Source of the DNA: Alphaproteobacteria bacterium
GTDB taxonomy: Bacteria > Pseudomonadota > Alphaproteobacteria > UBA828
DNA: 64,000 bases
Assembly (NCBI GenBank): GCA_022826665.1
Contig: JAJDUK010000041.1
Coordinates: 82,738 to 146,737, forward strand
Direction: 5' to 3'
Numbering within the stretch: position 1 is the stretch's first letter; each line of letters opens with the position of its first letter. The translations under genes and the position numbers were made by a program. The notes under the pieces were generated by a model. The model was not told the origin of the DNA. It saw only the letters and a list, made by a program, of their open reading frames with translations, and searched no databases. Of the stretch, positions 1 to 10,884 are shown one piece after another.

Positions 1-1
1 C

Positions 2-448
2 CTCGATGAAGACCTGTCCAATCCGGAGGCGCTGCGCCCGATCCTCTGGCGCTTGACCGAGACGGTGGCGCGGCGCTTGAAGAAGGCCGGCCTCGCCGGC
101 GGTGGCGTCACGCTCAAGCTCAAGACCGCCGATTTCCGCATCCTCACCCGTGCACGCCGCCTCGGCGCCGTCACCCAATCGGCGGACGAGATGTTTCGCG
201 CGGCCGAGCCGCTGCTCGCGCGCGAGGCCGACGGCCGTGCCTTCCGCCTCATCGGTATCGGCGCCCATGACCTCGCCCCGGCCGCCGAAGCCGCCCAAGG
301 CGACCTCTTCAGCGGTGCCGCACCTGGGGAAGAGAAGATCGACAAGGCACTGGATGCGGTGCGCGAAAAGTTCGGAGAGGACGCCATCGTCAGGGGCCGC
401 GGCTTCGGCACCAAGCTGGTGCGTCAGGGCCCCTCCAAGGTGGAGTGA
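2..448 (+). CDS. dinB: DNA polymerase IV, C-terminal part (5' end outside window)
   Basis: The reading frame is open from the window edge and ends at a TGA at 446-448, so this is the last ~148 residues of a Y-family translesion polymerase. The visible part is the little-finger domain (pattern LTETVARRLKK followed by GVTLKLKTADF), which contacts DNA outside the active site. Near the end is QGDLF, a good match to the beta-clamp-binding motif expected at the C terminus of Pol IV. The palm and thumb with the catalytic acidic residues are not in the window. DinB bypasses lesions with reduced fidelity and is often SOS-induced, but its promoter is not visible here. It converges with the transporter gene ending at 459, leaving only 10 bp. 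Confidence 0.88.
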   Translation, partial: LDEDLSNPEALRPILWRLTETVARRLKKAGLAGGGVTLKLKTADFRILTRARRLGAVTQSADEMFRAAEPLLAREADGRAFRLIGIGAHDLAPAAEAAQGDLFSGAAPGEEKIDKALDAVREKFGEDAIVRGRGFGTKLVRQGPSKVE

Positions 449-458
449 GCGGGCAAAG

Positions 459-1346
459 CTACCTGCGCATCCCGGCGAAGGCCTGGCCGCCGATGCTGCC
501 GAGGATGATCAGCCCGCCGACGAGGGTGAGGATGCTCGGCACCTCGCCGAACGCGAGCGCCACCCAGAGCGACGCGAACACCACCTCGGTCAGCGAGAGG
601 ACGAGCAGCTCGGCGGCGGGGACGTTACGCGCGCCGATGGTCAGCATGAAGATGCCGGCCCCGATCACCAGCACGCCGTACATGGTGGCGAGGCCCACAT
701 CCACGAGCGGCGGCGCGAGGCCGGTGCCGCTGGCCGCCGCCATAATCCCGCTGAACACGATGGTGATGGCGGCGGCGATCAGGATCGACGGGCTCATGTC
801 GGTGTGCCGGCCGCGCCGGATGGCGACCGAGAAGCCGGCAAAGCCGACCGCAGATGCGAGCGATGCCAGGTCGCCGAGGATGTCGGCCTCCGCGAGTCCC
901 TCCCCGATCATGATCACGACACCCGCGATCACGCCGGCCATGGCGAACCACATCGAGCGCGCGACGCGCTCGCGCAGCACCATCCAGCCGATGAACGCCG
1001 CGAACAGCGGCGACGCGCTGATCAGGAGAAGCGCATTCGCCACGGTGGAGTGCATCACGCCCCACACGTAGCCGGTGAAGGCGACCGCGAGGCCCAGGCC
1101 CGCCACCGCACCGGTCGCTCCTGCGCGGCGGATCGTCGGAAGCACAGGACGGCCCGTGACGAGCAAGTAGACGAGAATCGCCAGCGCCGCGCCGAGGGAG
1201 CGGTAGAACAGGAACTGCCACGGCGTGCTCTCGTCGGCGAGCCGGATGATCGGCCCGCCGAGGCTCATGCAGAGCCCGGCCGAGAGCACCCAGAGGCGGC
1301 CCGTGACGCGGCCGCGATCGGGCCCGGAACCCAGGATCGTGGTCAA
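459..1346 (-). CDS. EamA/DMT-family inner-membrane transporter
   Basis: A 295-residue, very hydrophobic protein of the drug/metabolite transporter superfamily. The pattern is two EamA repeats of about five membrane helices each; the first has the typical LWVLSAGLCMSLGGPIIRLA start and an FYRSLGAALAI segment, the second starts around residue 150 with ILGDLASLASAVGFAG. Substrate cannot be read from sequence. The chosen start is a TTG at 1344-1346 because a strong GAGGAGG lies about 5 nt upstream and the first helix follows at the usual distance. It is transcribed in the same direction as the MFS gene at 1424, about 80 bp away, so the two may be co-transcribed. Confidence 0.85.
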   Translation of the reverse strand: MTTILGSGPDRGRVTGRLWVLSAGLCMSLGGPIIRLADESTPWQFLFYRSLGAALAILVYLLVTGRPVLPTIRRAGATGAVAGLGLAVAFTGYVWGVMHSTVANALLLISASPLFAAFIGWMVLRERVARSMWFAMAGVIAGVVIMIGEGLAEADILGDLASLASAVGFAGFSVAIRRGRHTDMSPSILIAAAITIVFSGIMAAASGTGLAPPLVDVGLATMYGVLVIGAGIFMLTIGARNVPAAELLVLSLTEVVFASLWVALAFGEVPSILTLVGGLIILGSIGGQAFAGMRR

Positions 1347-1423
1347 GAGGCCTCCTCACGACCTGCGAGATCGGCCGGGACGCGCTGGGACGTCCGCCTG
1401 AATCGCGCGCAAGAATGCCCGGA

Positions 1424-2674
1424 TTAGGGCGACTTGTCGCCGTCCGATTCGGTCTCGGAACGCGGGTCCAGCTCGTAGAGGGTGGGCGAGGTGCGCGGCA
1501 CCGCCACGAACCCGGCGCGATCGTCCTGCTTCGGCCGTGGGCGCAGCACGAGGCGGACAATGGTGAAGAGCGCGAGCGCCGCGTGGACCGAGGTCGTGAA
1601 CATGAACAGGCCGCCGTTACCATAATAGTCCATCAGGGCCGACGCGATGAGCGGCCCAAGCGACGCACCGAGCCCGTAGACCAGCAGGAGCCCGCCAGCG
1701 GTCGCCACGAAGCGTGTGTCTTCGGCGTGGTCGTTCGCATGCGCCACCGAGACTGCATAGAGCGGCATGGCGAAGCCGCCAAACGCAGCGGAGAGCCCAA
1801 TGAGCAGGGTGGTCGATGGCTCCACCCAGGTGCTGAGCAGAACGCCGCTCGCCGCCGCGCAGAGCGTTGCTCCGACGATCACGAAGCGCCGGTCGATGCG
1901 GTCGGAGACCAGGCCGAGAGGCCATTGCGCGACGGCGCCTGCGAGCGTGGCGCCTGCGATGAAGTAGACCAGATTGTCGATGTCGAGGCCGCTGCGGCTC
2001 GCGAAGATCGGCCCGAGCGTCCAGAAGGAGCCGTTGACGAGGCCCACGCTCAGGCAGCCGATGAATCCGACAGGCGAGAGGCGCCAGAGCCCTGCGATGT
2101 CGAGGCTGATGGTCGCGGGCCGGGGCGGCTCCGGCGCTCTGGTCAGCGACACCGGGACCAGCGCGATTGCGATCAGGATGGCGATGAGTGCGAACAGCTC
2201 GAAGCCCGCGGGGTCGTAAGTCGTCAGCAGGAACTGCCCTGCCATCAGCACACAGAGGCTGATGAAGGTGTACGCCGACATGACCGCGCCGCGGTTGGCT
2301 GTGGTCGCGCGGTCGTTCAGCCAGCTCTCGATCACCACGTAGAGACCGGCGAAGGCGAACCCGACAAACAAGCGCAGCACGCCCCAGGCGATGGGGTCGA
2401 TCAGGAAGACATGGGCCAGTGCCGTGGCGGCGATGATGCTGGAGAGCGTCGCGAAGGTCCTGATGTGGCCGACGCGGCGCACCACAAAGGGCACGTTGAG
2501 GCAGCCCAGGATGAAGCCCGCGAAGTAGACCGTACCGAGCAGGCCGATCTCGAGCGTCGAGAAGGCCTCGATCTCGGCCCGCACGGGCAGCAGCGTGTTG
2601 ATCAGCCCGTTGCCGGTGAAGAGGATCGCCGTGCCGAGCAGCAGCGCGGCGAGCTGTCGAAGCGTCGCGGTCAT
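1424..2674 (-). CDS. Major facilitator superfamily transporter, YcaD-like
   Basis: About 416 residues with 12 predicted membrane helices. The segment GLYVVIESWLNDRA followed by NRGAVMSAY matches the YcaD-like branch of the MFS, whose substrates are mostly unknown. A positively charged loop (LVSDRIDRRFVI) sits between helices in the second half as expected for the MFS fold. I chose the ATG at 2674, placing a short hydrophilic N terminus before helix 1; a GTG at 2704 would add ten residues. The role is probably solute import or efflux. Confidence 0.83.
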   Translation of the reverse strand: MTATLRQLAALLLGTAILFTGNGLINTLLPVRAEIEAFSTLEIGLLGTVYFAGFILGCLNVPFVVRRVGHIRTFATLSSIIAATALAHVFLIDPIAWGVLRLFVGFAFAGLYVVIESWLNDRATTANRGAVMSAYTFISLCVLMAGQFLLTTYDPAGFELFALIAILIAIALVPVSLTRAPEPPRPATISLDIAGLWRLSPVGFIGCLSVGLVNGSFWTLGPIFASRSGLDIDNLVYFIAGATLAGAVAQWPLGLVSDRIDRRFVIVGATLCAAASGVLLSTWVEPSTTLLIGLSAAFGGFAMPLYAVSVAHANDHAEDTRFVATAGGLLLVYGLGASLGPLIASALMDYYGNGGLFMFTTSVHAALALFTIVRLVLRPRPKQDDRAGFVAVPRTSPTLYELDPRSETESDGDKSP

Positions 2675-2761
2675 GGCGATGCGGACATGGGGAGGCGGGC
2701 CCACGTGAACAACACAATTGTGCCTGCCACGGGAAGAATTTAACGGGCGGCGAATACGTCC

Positions 2762-4057
2762 TCAGACGACGGTGACGGCCACCCGGTGCATCGCGTTGTT
2801 GAGATAGCCCTTGGGGTTCCAGGCGACGGCGTGGGGCTGGCTTACGCCCTCGGAATCCGTCGCCCTGGCCCAGACCTCGTAGTAGCCGGGTCCCGGAAAC
2901 TCGACCGCAGCGCGCCAGTTCTGCCAGGCGTGCGCGTTGACCGGCTCATCGAGCGTCGCGCCGCTCCAGGTCGCGCCGAAGTCGATGGAGAGCCTGACCG
3001 CGTCGATGGTCCGCTCGCCGGCCCAAGCGTGCCCGCGCACCTCCAGCGCCCGCGCCGCTGCCCTGTGCCCGGTGGCCGGGTGCGTGATCAGCGACTTGAC
3101 CGGCATCGCCTCGATGATGACGAACTCCGTCTCGTCCAGCCGCTCGCCCGGTGCCAGAGGGCGGCCCGGAACGCGGTAGGACGTGCCGGTCATCTTCGCC
3201 CCGTCGTGGACCCGGTCGCGCAGCCAGACGCGCGTAAGCCATTTTTGGGAGCACGACCCCGGCCATCCGGGGAAGACCAGACGCAGCGGCGCGCCGTTCA
3301 TGGGGTGGATCGGCCGGCCGTTCTGGGCGAAGGCGATGAGAGAGTCGGGGTCCAAAGCTTTGGCGATGGGCACGCCGCGCGAGATTGGGAGCCCGCTCGC
3401 TGCGCCGGAGGGGTGCGTGTCGGCACCCTCGTGCGCGGTGTAGAGGGCGTCGCTCTTCAATCCTGCCGCCTTGAGCACGTCGGCGAGGCGGACGCCGGTC
3501 CATTCCGAGCAGGCGACGGCGCCGTAGGTCCACTGCGCGCCGCCGGCCGGCGGGTCGAAGAAGGCGCGGCCGTTGCCCGCACACTCCAGCGTGAGCGCGC
3601 GGGTGACGACATCGAATCTGCGCTTCAGATCGGCGATGCCGAGCGTCAGCGGAGTCTCAACCAGGCCGTCGATGGTGAGCGTCCAGGAAGAGGCGTCCAC
3701 AGTCTGGGGCGGAATGCCGTTGTTGCGGATGAAGTGCCTCTCGGTCGGGGTGATGGCGTCGTCGAGCAAGTGCGCCGGGGTCTCCGCGCTGAGCGGCCGG
3801 TCGTTGAGCACGACCAGGCCGTCCTTGCCCTGAATGACGGGCTCGTCTGCGAGCGCGACGGGAATGAAGTGCGCCGACATATTGCGGTGGAAGGGGATGG
3901 TGCCGCCGACCAGCGCCGCCATGGCGGCAAGCCCGGCACCCTTAAGAAACCCGCGCCGGTCGGGATGAGCGACGCGGCCGAACAGCCGGCGGTCGGCCTT
4001 GTCGGGATCCTCCCGATAGAGCTCGTGCAGGCTCCGGCTCGCTGCGTTCTTGCGCAT
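2762..4057 (-). CDS. TAT-exported sulfite oxidase-family molybdopterin oxidoreductase
   Basis: 431 residues. Residues 33-40 carry a twin-arginine signal (DRRGFLKG) followed by a hydrophobic stretch, so the folded enzyme is exported to the periplasm with its cofactor. The molybdopterin domain has the family Cys ligand in LECAGNGRAFF (Cys159). The C-terminal third looks like the Mo-co dimerisation domain (GHAWAGERTIDAVRLS). There is no heme domain in this chain, so electrons would have to pass to a separate cytochrome; no such gene is adjacent. Both SorA-type sulfite dehydrogenases and SoxC-like proteins have this architecture; with no sox genes nearby I favour a sulfite dehydrogenase-like role. 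Ends just upstream of the MFS transporter gene, same strand. Confidence 0.85.
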   Translation of the reverse strand: MRKNAASRSLHELYREDPDKADRRLFGRVAHPDRRGFLKGAGLAAMAALVGGTIPFHRNMSAHFIPVALADEPVIQGKDGLVVLNDRPLSAETPAHLLDDAITPTERHFIRNNGIPPQTVDASSWTLTIDGLVETPLTLGIADLKRRFDVVTRALTLECAGNGRAFFDPPAGGAQWTYGAVACSEWTGVRLADVLKAAGLKSDALYTAHEGADTHPSGAASGLPISRGVPIAKALDPDSLIAFAQNGRPIHPMNGAPLRLVFPGWPGSCSQKWLTRVWLRDRVHDGAKMTGTSYRVPGRPLAPGERLDETEFVIIEAMPVKSLITHPATGHRAAARALEVRGHAWAGERTIDAVRLSIDFGATWSGATLDEPVNAHAWQNWRAAVEFPGPGYYEVWARATDSEGVSQPHAVAWNPKGYLNNAMHRVAVTVV

Positions 4058-4195
4058 CGCTCGCCTTATAACGGCTGCCGGCGGATACGATAGCGCTCAC
4101 AACGAGGAACGAACAGGCGGCCCACCGCCACGCGTCACGCTGCCGATCGGATAAACTGCGGGCCGTTTGGCAGGCACAGAGTCCAGGGGCCCACG

Positions 4196-4966
4196 ATGAC
4201 CACAGACTACGAGACCATGACGCTTTCGCGCGAAGGCCGGCTCGTCCGCATGGAGCTGACGCGACCCGAACGACTCAACGCCTTCGCCATGACCGGCACC
4301 CGCGAGCTGCTCGACGCGGCCAATCGCCTCGCCGCTGACGAGGATGTCCGCATGGTGTCGATCACCGGCTCGGGACGGGCGTTCTCCACCGGAATCGACC
4401 TCAAGGATCTCGCAGCCGGACAGATCGAGCCGAGCTACTTCGACATGTGGGACAGGGCGCTCCGGGTGTTCGAGACGATGGACAAGCTCGTCCTCTGCCT
4501 GATTCACGGCTATGCCGTCGGCGGCGGCCTGCAACTGGCGCTGGCCTGCGACATCCGCGCCTGCACACCCTCGGCCCAACTCGGCCTGCCGGCGATCAAG
4601 GAGGGGCTGATTCCCGGCTTAGGCACCTTCCGCCTAGCGCGCTATATCGGGCTCGGCCGTGCCAAGTCGCTGATTATCCGCGGCAACATGATCGACGGTG
4701 CCGAGGCCGAGCGCATCGGCATGGTCGATCACCTCGTCGCCGAGGATACGGCACTGGAGGAATTCGAAGCCCTAATCGGCGAGTACGCCAGCACCAACTC
4801 GGCCGGTTGCCGGGCCTCCAAGCAGATGCTGCTGGATTGCTTCGACCTCGGGTGGGAGGCCTTCTTCCACAAGTACCTGGTGCTGCAAGGTGACGCCGTG
4901 GCCGCGCCGGACTTCGCCGAGGCGATGGAGGCCTACCGCGCGGGCCGCGATCCGCGCTGGGAGTAA
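4196..4966 (+). CDS. Enoyl-CoA hydratase/isomerase (crotonase family)
   Basis: 256 residues, full length for a crotonase. The oxyanion-hole segments are visible: SGRAFSTGIDLKDL and GYAVGGGLQLALACDIR. The acidic residue in PAIKEGLIPG corresponds to one of the catalytic glutamates of hydratases, so the enzyme is probably active on an acyl-CoA. Substrate is unknown. It lies a few kilobases from the boxC/boxB aromatic cluster but is separated by minus-strand genes, so a role in the same pathway is possible but not shown. The start is the ATG at 4196, the first in frame with a family-like N terminus. Confidence 0.85.
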   Translation: MTTDYETMTLSREGRLVRMELTRPERLNAFAMTGTRELLDAANRLAADEDVRMVSITGSGRAFSTGIDLKDLAAGQIEPSYFDMWDRALRVFETMDKLVLCLIHGYAVGGGLQLALACDIRACTPSAQLGLPAIKEGLIPGLGTFRLARYIGLGRAKSLIIRGNMIDGAEAERIGMVDHLVAEDTALEEFEALIGEYASTNSAGCRASKQMLLDCFDLGWEAFFHKYLVLQGDAVAAPDFAEAMEAYRAGRDPRWE

Positions 4967-4979
4967 GCGCGCGCCCGCA

Positions 4980-5246
4980 TCAGCTGGCGCCGCTGCCCTC
5001 TCTCTTCGCCCGCATCTGCTTCGCGAATAGCCGCGCCGCGGCGAAGGCGCCATAGGTGGCGACGCAGAACGGCACGCAATAGGTCAGCCCGAGCTTGAAC
5101 CAGTTGATCGCGCCGTCGCCGGTGATGTGGTCGCCCTGATTGATCATGTTGAGGACCGTGCCGACGATGGCGCCGACAATCAGCGAGTTGCGGATCACGG
5201 GCCAGGAGAAGGTCCAGCGCAGCGGCGTCAGGGCGGGATCGTGCAT
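4980..5246 (-). CDS. NrtS-like small membrane protein
   Basis: 88 residues with two predicted membrane helices. The pattern NSLIVGAIVGTVLNMINQGD, then a polar linker, then LGLTYCVPFCVATYGA matches the small nitrate/nitrite transporter family NrtS. The conserved features are the N-Q/H-G-D at the end of helix 1 and the TY-VP-CV segment in helix 2. It is 13 bp from the convergent crotonase stop and 39 bp downstream of pheA on the same strand. No nitrate or nitrite reductase genes are in the window, so its physiological partner is unknown. The assignment rests on motif similarity of a very short protein. Confidence 0.65.
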   Translation of the reverse strand: MHDPALTPLRWTFSWPVIRNSLIVGAIVGTVLNMINQGDHITGDGAINWFKLGLTYCVPFCVATYGAFAAARLFAKQMRAKREGSGAS

Positions 5247-5285
5247 GTCGGCTTGGCTCCAGTATCCCTCTGCTGGGCGCCCCGA

Positions 5286-6188
5286 TCAGCGCCTGATGGC
5301 GGCGGCCTCGCGGCGGTAGGGATGGGCCGGGTAGACGCCCATGATCCGCACCTCGCGCGAGAAGTAGTCAAGCTCGCTCAGAGCGCGCGCCAATGCGGTT
5401 TCGGACGGATGCCCCTCGACCTCGGCGAAGAAGACCGTCGCCGAAAAGCTGCCGTCAACCATGTAGCTCTCCAGCTTGGTCATATTGACGCTGTTGGTGG
5501 CGAAGCCGCCGAGGCACTTGTAGAGCGCCGCCGGCACGTTGCGGCACTGGAACATGAAGGAGGTGATCACTGGCCCGGCGTCCGCGCCGGGATCGGTCGG
5601 CTGCCGCGACAGCACCACGAAGCGCGTCGTGTTGTGGGCGTCGTCCTCAATGTTCGCCTCGACGATCGCTAGCCCATAGGTTTCGGCGGCGAGCTGGGAA
5701 GCGATCGCGGCCCGGGTCGGGTCGCCCGTCGCCGCCACCTCGGCGGCAGCGCCTGCCGTATCGGCGTGCACGATCGGCACGAGACCGCGCCGCGCGATGA
5801 GCTTGCGACACTGGGAGAGCGCGTGCACGTGGGAACGCACGGTCTCGAGCTTCGACGGGTCGGCGCCGTCGCAGGCTAGGAGGTTGTGGCGCACGCGCTC
5901 GAAGTGTTCCTCGACGATGTGGAGGTCGGATTCCGGCAGGAGCTGGTGAATGTCGGCAACGCGGCCCGCCGCAGAGTTCTCGATCGGGATCATGGCAAGC
6001 CCGGCGCGACCCTGGGCGACGGCAGCGAAGGTATCGCTGAAGGTCTTGCAGGGGAGCGTGGTCATCGCCGGATAGCGGGCCATGCACGCAGCCTCGGAGA
6101 AGGCGCCCGGCGCCCCCTGGAAGGCGATTACGCCCGCCGGGTCCTCGGTCGGCCCGGCGCTGTCGGTTGAGACATTCGATGGAGACAT
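5286..6188 (-). CDS. pheA: Prephenate dehydratase
   Basis: 300 residues. Converts prephenate to phenylpyruvate, the committed step toward phenylalanine. The catalytic PDT domain starts at IAFQGAPGAFSEAA and includes the family signature around HNTTRFVVLSR, with the catalytic Thr-Arg-Phe. The C-terminal ACT domain (SFMFQCRNVPAALYKCLGGF, then NMTKLESYM) is the phenylalanine-binding regulatory part. There is no chorismate mutase domain, as usual in alphaproteobacteria. The frame extends further upstream without a stop, but the ATG at 6188 gives a normal N terminus. It is divergent from the CoA-ligase gene at 6334 with a 145-bp gap. Confidence 0.93.
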   Translation of the reverse strand: MSPSNVSTDSAGPTEDPAGVIAFQGAPGAFSEAACMARYPAMTTLPCKTFSDTFAAVAQGRAGLAMIPIENSAAGRVADIHQLLPESDLHIVEEHFERVRHNLLACDGADPSKLETVRSHVHALSQCRKLIARRGLVPIVHADTAGAAAEVAATGDPTRAAIASQLAAETYGLAIVEANIEDDAHNTTRFVVLSRQPTDPGADAGPVITSFMFQCRNVPAALYKCLGGFATNSVNMTKLESYMVDGSFSATVFFAEVEGHPSETALARALSELDYFSREVRIMGVYPAHPYRREAAAIRR

Positions 6189-6333
6189 GAGCAGGCGCCT
6201 GACGGGTGCGGGCGGCCGGTGCGGGCGCCCTTTCGACAGGCGCCGGACTATCCGCGCAGGGCGCGGGCGTGTCAACGCAGGCGATGCCGCCGGCGCGGGA
6301 TGCGCTATGGTGCGGCACCGCAAGAGGGATGCC

Positions 6334-7650
6334 ATGAACGACCCCGTTCGCCCCCCGCGCCCGGACGAGCTCGACCCCATCGAGACCGCGAGCCGCGACG
6401 AGATCGCGGCATTGCAGCTCACGCGGCTGCAAGCGACCCTGCGGCGCGCCTACGACAACGTGCCTCACTACAAGAGGTGTTTCGACGAAGCGGGCGTGAG
6501 CCCGGCCGATCTCACGTCCATCGACGACCTCGCCAAGTTCCCGTTCACGGTCAAGGACGACCTCCGCCTCAACTACCCCTTCGACATGTTCGCGGTGCCG
6601 CGGGAACAGATCATTCGCATCCATGCCTCGAGCGGCACCACCGGCATTCCGACCGTCGTGGGTTACACGAGGAACGACCTCGATACCTGGGCCGGCCTGG
6701 TGGCCCGCTGCCTGCGCGCCGCCGGCGCCCGCCCCGGCGACATGGTGCACATCGCCTACGGCTACGGGCTCTTCACCGGCGGCCTCGGCCTCCACGCCGG
6801 CGCCGAGAAGCTCGGCTGCACCGTGATCCCGGCGTCGGGCGGGTTCACCGAGCGACAGGTGGGGATGATCTACGACTTCGAGCCAAGGGTCATCGCCGTC
6901 ACGCCGTCCTACATGCTGGCGATCGGCGACGAGTTCGAGCGCCTGGGGCTGGACCCGCGGCGCTGCTCTCTGCAGATCGGCATTCACGGCGCGGAGCCCT
7001 GGACCGAAGCGATGCGCGAGGAGATCGAGACCCGCTTCGCCATGCAGGCGATCGACATCTATGGCTGCTCCGAGGCGATCGGGCCCGGCGTCTCCATCGA
7101 GTGCGTGGAGAGCAAGGACGGTCTCCACATCTGGGAAGACCACTTCCATCCCGAGATCATCGATCCCGAGACCGGCGCCGTGCTGCCCGACGGCGAGCCG
7201 GGAGAAATGGTCATCACGTCTCTCACCAAGGAAGCGTGCCCGATCATCCGCTACCGCACCCGCGACCTCTCCCGGCTGCTGCCGGGCACCGCGCGCTCCA
7301 TGCGGCGCATGCAGCGGGTCACGGGACGCAACGACGACATGCTCATCATCCGCGGCGTCAACCTGTTCCCGCCGTTCATCGAGGAGATCGTGCTCGAAGA
7401 CGAGCGTCTCTCGCCGCACTACTACCTTGAAGTGCGGCGGCCGGGCCGTCTCGATGAGTTGACGGTGGTCGTCGAAGCCAAGCCTAGTGCTGCCGATGAC
7501 GAGACGCGACGAGCGGCGGGGCGCGATCTCGCCGGCCGAATTCGGTCTCTGATCGGCATCAGCAGCAAAGTCACGGTCGGAGAGCCTGGCTCGATCGAAC
7601 GCTCGGCCGGCAAGGCCAAGCGCATCGTCGATCTTCGGCCCAAAGACTGA
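6334..7650 (+). CDS. paaK: Phenylacetate-CoA ligase family protein (aryl-CoA ligase)
   Basis: 438 residues, the usual PaaK length. Adenylate-forming enzyme that would activate an aromatic acid to its CoA thioester with ATP. Motifs visible: the phosphate-binding loop SSGTTGIPTVVGYT, the YGCSEAIGPG core motif, and the C-terminal hinge RVTGRNDDMLIIRG. The ATG at 6334 has AGAGGG a few bases upstream. It is followed by boxC and boxB on the same strand, so its substrate here may be benzoate or a related acid rather than phenylacetate; no other benzoate-CoA ligase is present. Substrate assignment is inference from context. Confidence 0.88.
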   Translation: MNDPVRPPRPDELDPIETASRDEIAALQLTRLQATLRRAYDNVPHYKRCFDEAGVSPADLTSIDDLAKFPFTVKDDLRLNYPFDMFAVPREQIIRIHASSGTTGIPTVVGYTRNDLDTWAGLVARCLRAAGARPGDMVHIAYGYGLFTGGLGLHAGAEKLGCTVIPASGGFTERQVGMIYDFEPRVIAVTPSYMLAIGDEFERLGLDPRRCSLQIGIHGAEPWTEAMREEIETRFAMQAIDIYGCSEAIGPGVSIECVESKDGLHIWEDHFHPEIIDPETGAVLPDGEPGEMVITSLTKEACPIIRYRTRDLSRLLPGTARSMRRMQRVTGRNDDMLIIRGVNLFPPFIEEIVLEDERLSPHYYLEVRRPGRLDELTVVVEAKPSAADDETRRAAGRDLAGRIRSLIGISSKVTVGEPGSIERSAGKAKRIVDLRPKD

Positions 7651-7759
7651 CGACGCCACAAAGATTCCCATGGATGGCGGAGAGCGGCCCGCCATATAGT
7701 CCGCAAGGAACAATCGATGTCGGGGCGCGTTGGCCGCTGCCCGATAGACGGCGGATACG

Positions 7760-9409
7760 ATGATCGACTTCCGGACCCATCCGGACCAATACCGCCACTG
7801 GCGGCTCTCCATCGACGGCGATGTCGCCAGGCTGGCGCTCGACGTGGACGAGGATGGCGGCATCGGCGGCGACTATGCGCTGAAGCTCAACTCCTACGAC
7901 CTCGGCGTCGATATCGAGCTCGCGGATGCCGCCCAGCGGCTCCGTTTCGAGCACCCGCAGGTGCGGGCGGTGGTGCTGACCTCGGCGAAGGAGCGCGTCT
8001 TCTCTGCCGGCGCGAACATTCCGATGCTCTCCCGCTCCTCGCACATCGACAAGGTCAACTTCTGCAAGTTCACCAACGAGACTCGCAACGCCATCGAGGA
8101 CGCCTCGGCCAACGCGGGCCAGCGCTGGATGACCGTGATCGCCGGCACCGCTGCAGGCGGCGGCTACGAGCTCGCGCTCGCGACCGACCACATCCTCCTG
8201 GTCGATGACGGCTCCACCGCCGTGTCGCTGCCCGAGGTGCCGCTGCTGGCGGTGTTGCCGGGCACCGGCGGGCTCACCCGCGTCGTCGACAAGCGATGCG
8301 TCAGGCGCGACCGTGCCGATTATTTCTGCACCACGGGCGAGGGCGTGCGCGGGCGCCGTGCGCTGGAGTGGAAGCTGGTGGACGAATTGGTGCCGCGCTC
8401 GCGGCTCGACGATGCCGTGGCGGCCCGCGCCGCAGCCTTGACGGGTGCATCGGACCGGCCGGCCGACGCGCGCGGGATCAAATTGCCCCCGCTGGAGCGC
8501 ACGGTGAGCGAAGACGCCCTGGTCTACCGCCACGTGCGCGTCGCGCTCGACCGGGCGCAGGGCACGGCGACGCTCACGGTGTCTGCGCCGGACACACCGC
8601 CGCCTGCCGAGCCCGAGGCGATCCACGCCGCCGGCGCCGACTTCTGGCCGCTGGCGCTCGCGCGCGAGCTCGACGACGCGATCCTGCACCTGCGCTTCAA
8701 CGAGCCGGCGCTCGGCACCTGGGTTCTCAAGACGACGGGAGCGGCGGCGCACGTCGCAGCGGCGGATGCCGCGCTCGCGGCCAACGCGGACGATTGGCTG
8801 GTGCGCGAGATCACCCTCTATCTGAAGCGCACCCTGAAGCGCCTCGACGTGAGCGCGCGCAGCCTGGTTGCGCTGATCGAGCCGGGCTCCTGCTTCGCCG
8901 GCACACTGCTGGAACTCGCGCTCGCGGCCGATCGCAGCTTCATGTTGGACGGCACCTTCGAAGGCTCGAACGAGGCGCCAGCGACGGTGCGGCTCACGGC
9001 GATGAACACCGGCCCGCTGCCGATGGCGAACGGGCTCTCGCGGCTGGCCAGCCGTTTCCTCGACGATGATGAAGCGCTCGCGGCAGCGCACGACGCCGTG
9101 GGCGCCGACCTCGACGCCGGGATGGCGGACGCGCTCGGGCTCGTCACCTTCATCCCCGACGACATCGACTGGGAGGACGAGGTGCGTATCGCCATCGAGG
9201 CACGTGCGGCGTTTTCGCCCGATGCGCTCAGCGGCATGGAAGCCTCGCTCCGCTTCGCTGGGCCGGAGACCCTGGAGACCAAGATTTTCGGGCGGCTATC
9301 CGCTTGGCAGAACTGGATATTCCAGCGCCCCAATACCGTCGGACCCGAAGGCGCGCTCAAGCTCTATGGGTCGGGCGTGCAGCCGACCTTCGACCGCAAC
9401 CGCGTCTAG
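7760..9409 (+). CDS. boxC: Benzoyl-CoA-dihydrodiol lyase (2,3-epoxybenzoyl-CoA dihydrolase)
   Basis: 549 residues, twice the length of a simple crotonase, as expected for BoxC. It opens the ring of 2,3-epoxybenzoyl-CoA without oxygen, giving 3,4-dehydroadipyl-CoA semialdehyde and formate. The crotonase core has SAKERVFSAGANIPML and TAAGGGYELALATDHIL, with LPEVPLLAVLPGTGG after it. A second crotonase-like half follows with GSCFAGTLLELALAADRSFM. The gene is followed 18 bp later by boxB with a good Shine-Dalgarno between, so the two are co-transcribed. Confidence 0.95.
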   Translation: MIDFRTHPDQYRHWRLSIDGDVARLALDVDEDGGIGGDYALKLNSYDLGVDIELADAAQRLRFEHPQVRAVVLTSAKERVFSAGANIPMLSRSSHIDKVNFCKFTNETRNAIEDASANAGQRWMTVIAGTAAGGGYELALATDHILLVDDGSTAVSLPEVPLLAVLPGTGGLTRVVDKRCVRRDRADYFCTTGEGVRGRRALEWKLVDELVPRSRLDDAVAARAAALTGASDRPADARGIKLPPLERTVSEDALVYRHVRVALDRAQGTATLTVSAPDTPPPAEPEAIHAAGADFWPLALARELDDAILHLRFNEPALGTWVLKTTGAAAHVAAADAALAANADDWLVREITLYLKRTLKRLDVSARSLVALIEPGSCFAGTLLELALAADRSFMLDGTFEGSNEAPATVRLTAMNTGPLPMANGLSRLASRFLDDDEALAAAHDAVGADLDAGMADALGLVTFIPDDIDWEDEVRIAIEARAAFSPDALSGMEASLRFAGPETLETKIFGRLSAWQNWIFQRPNTVGPEGALKLYGSGVQPTFDRNRV

Positions 9410-9427
9410 CGCGGGGAGAGGAGCCCG

Positions 9428-10843
<1,416 letters not shown>

Positions 10844-10884
10844 GGAAAGCCATCTGGCCGACGGTGGGATCGAGCGAGAGACCC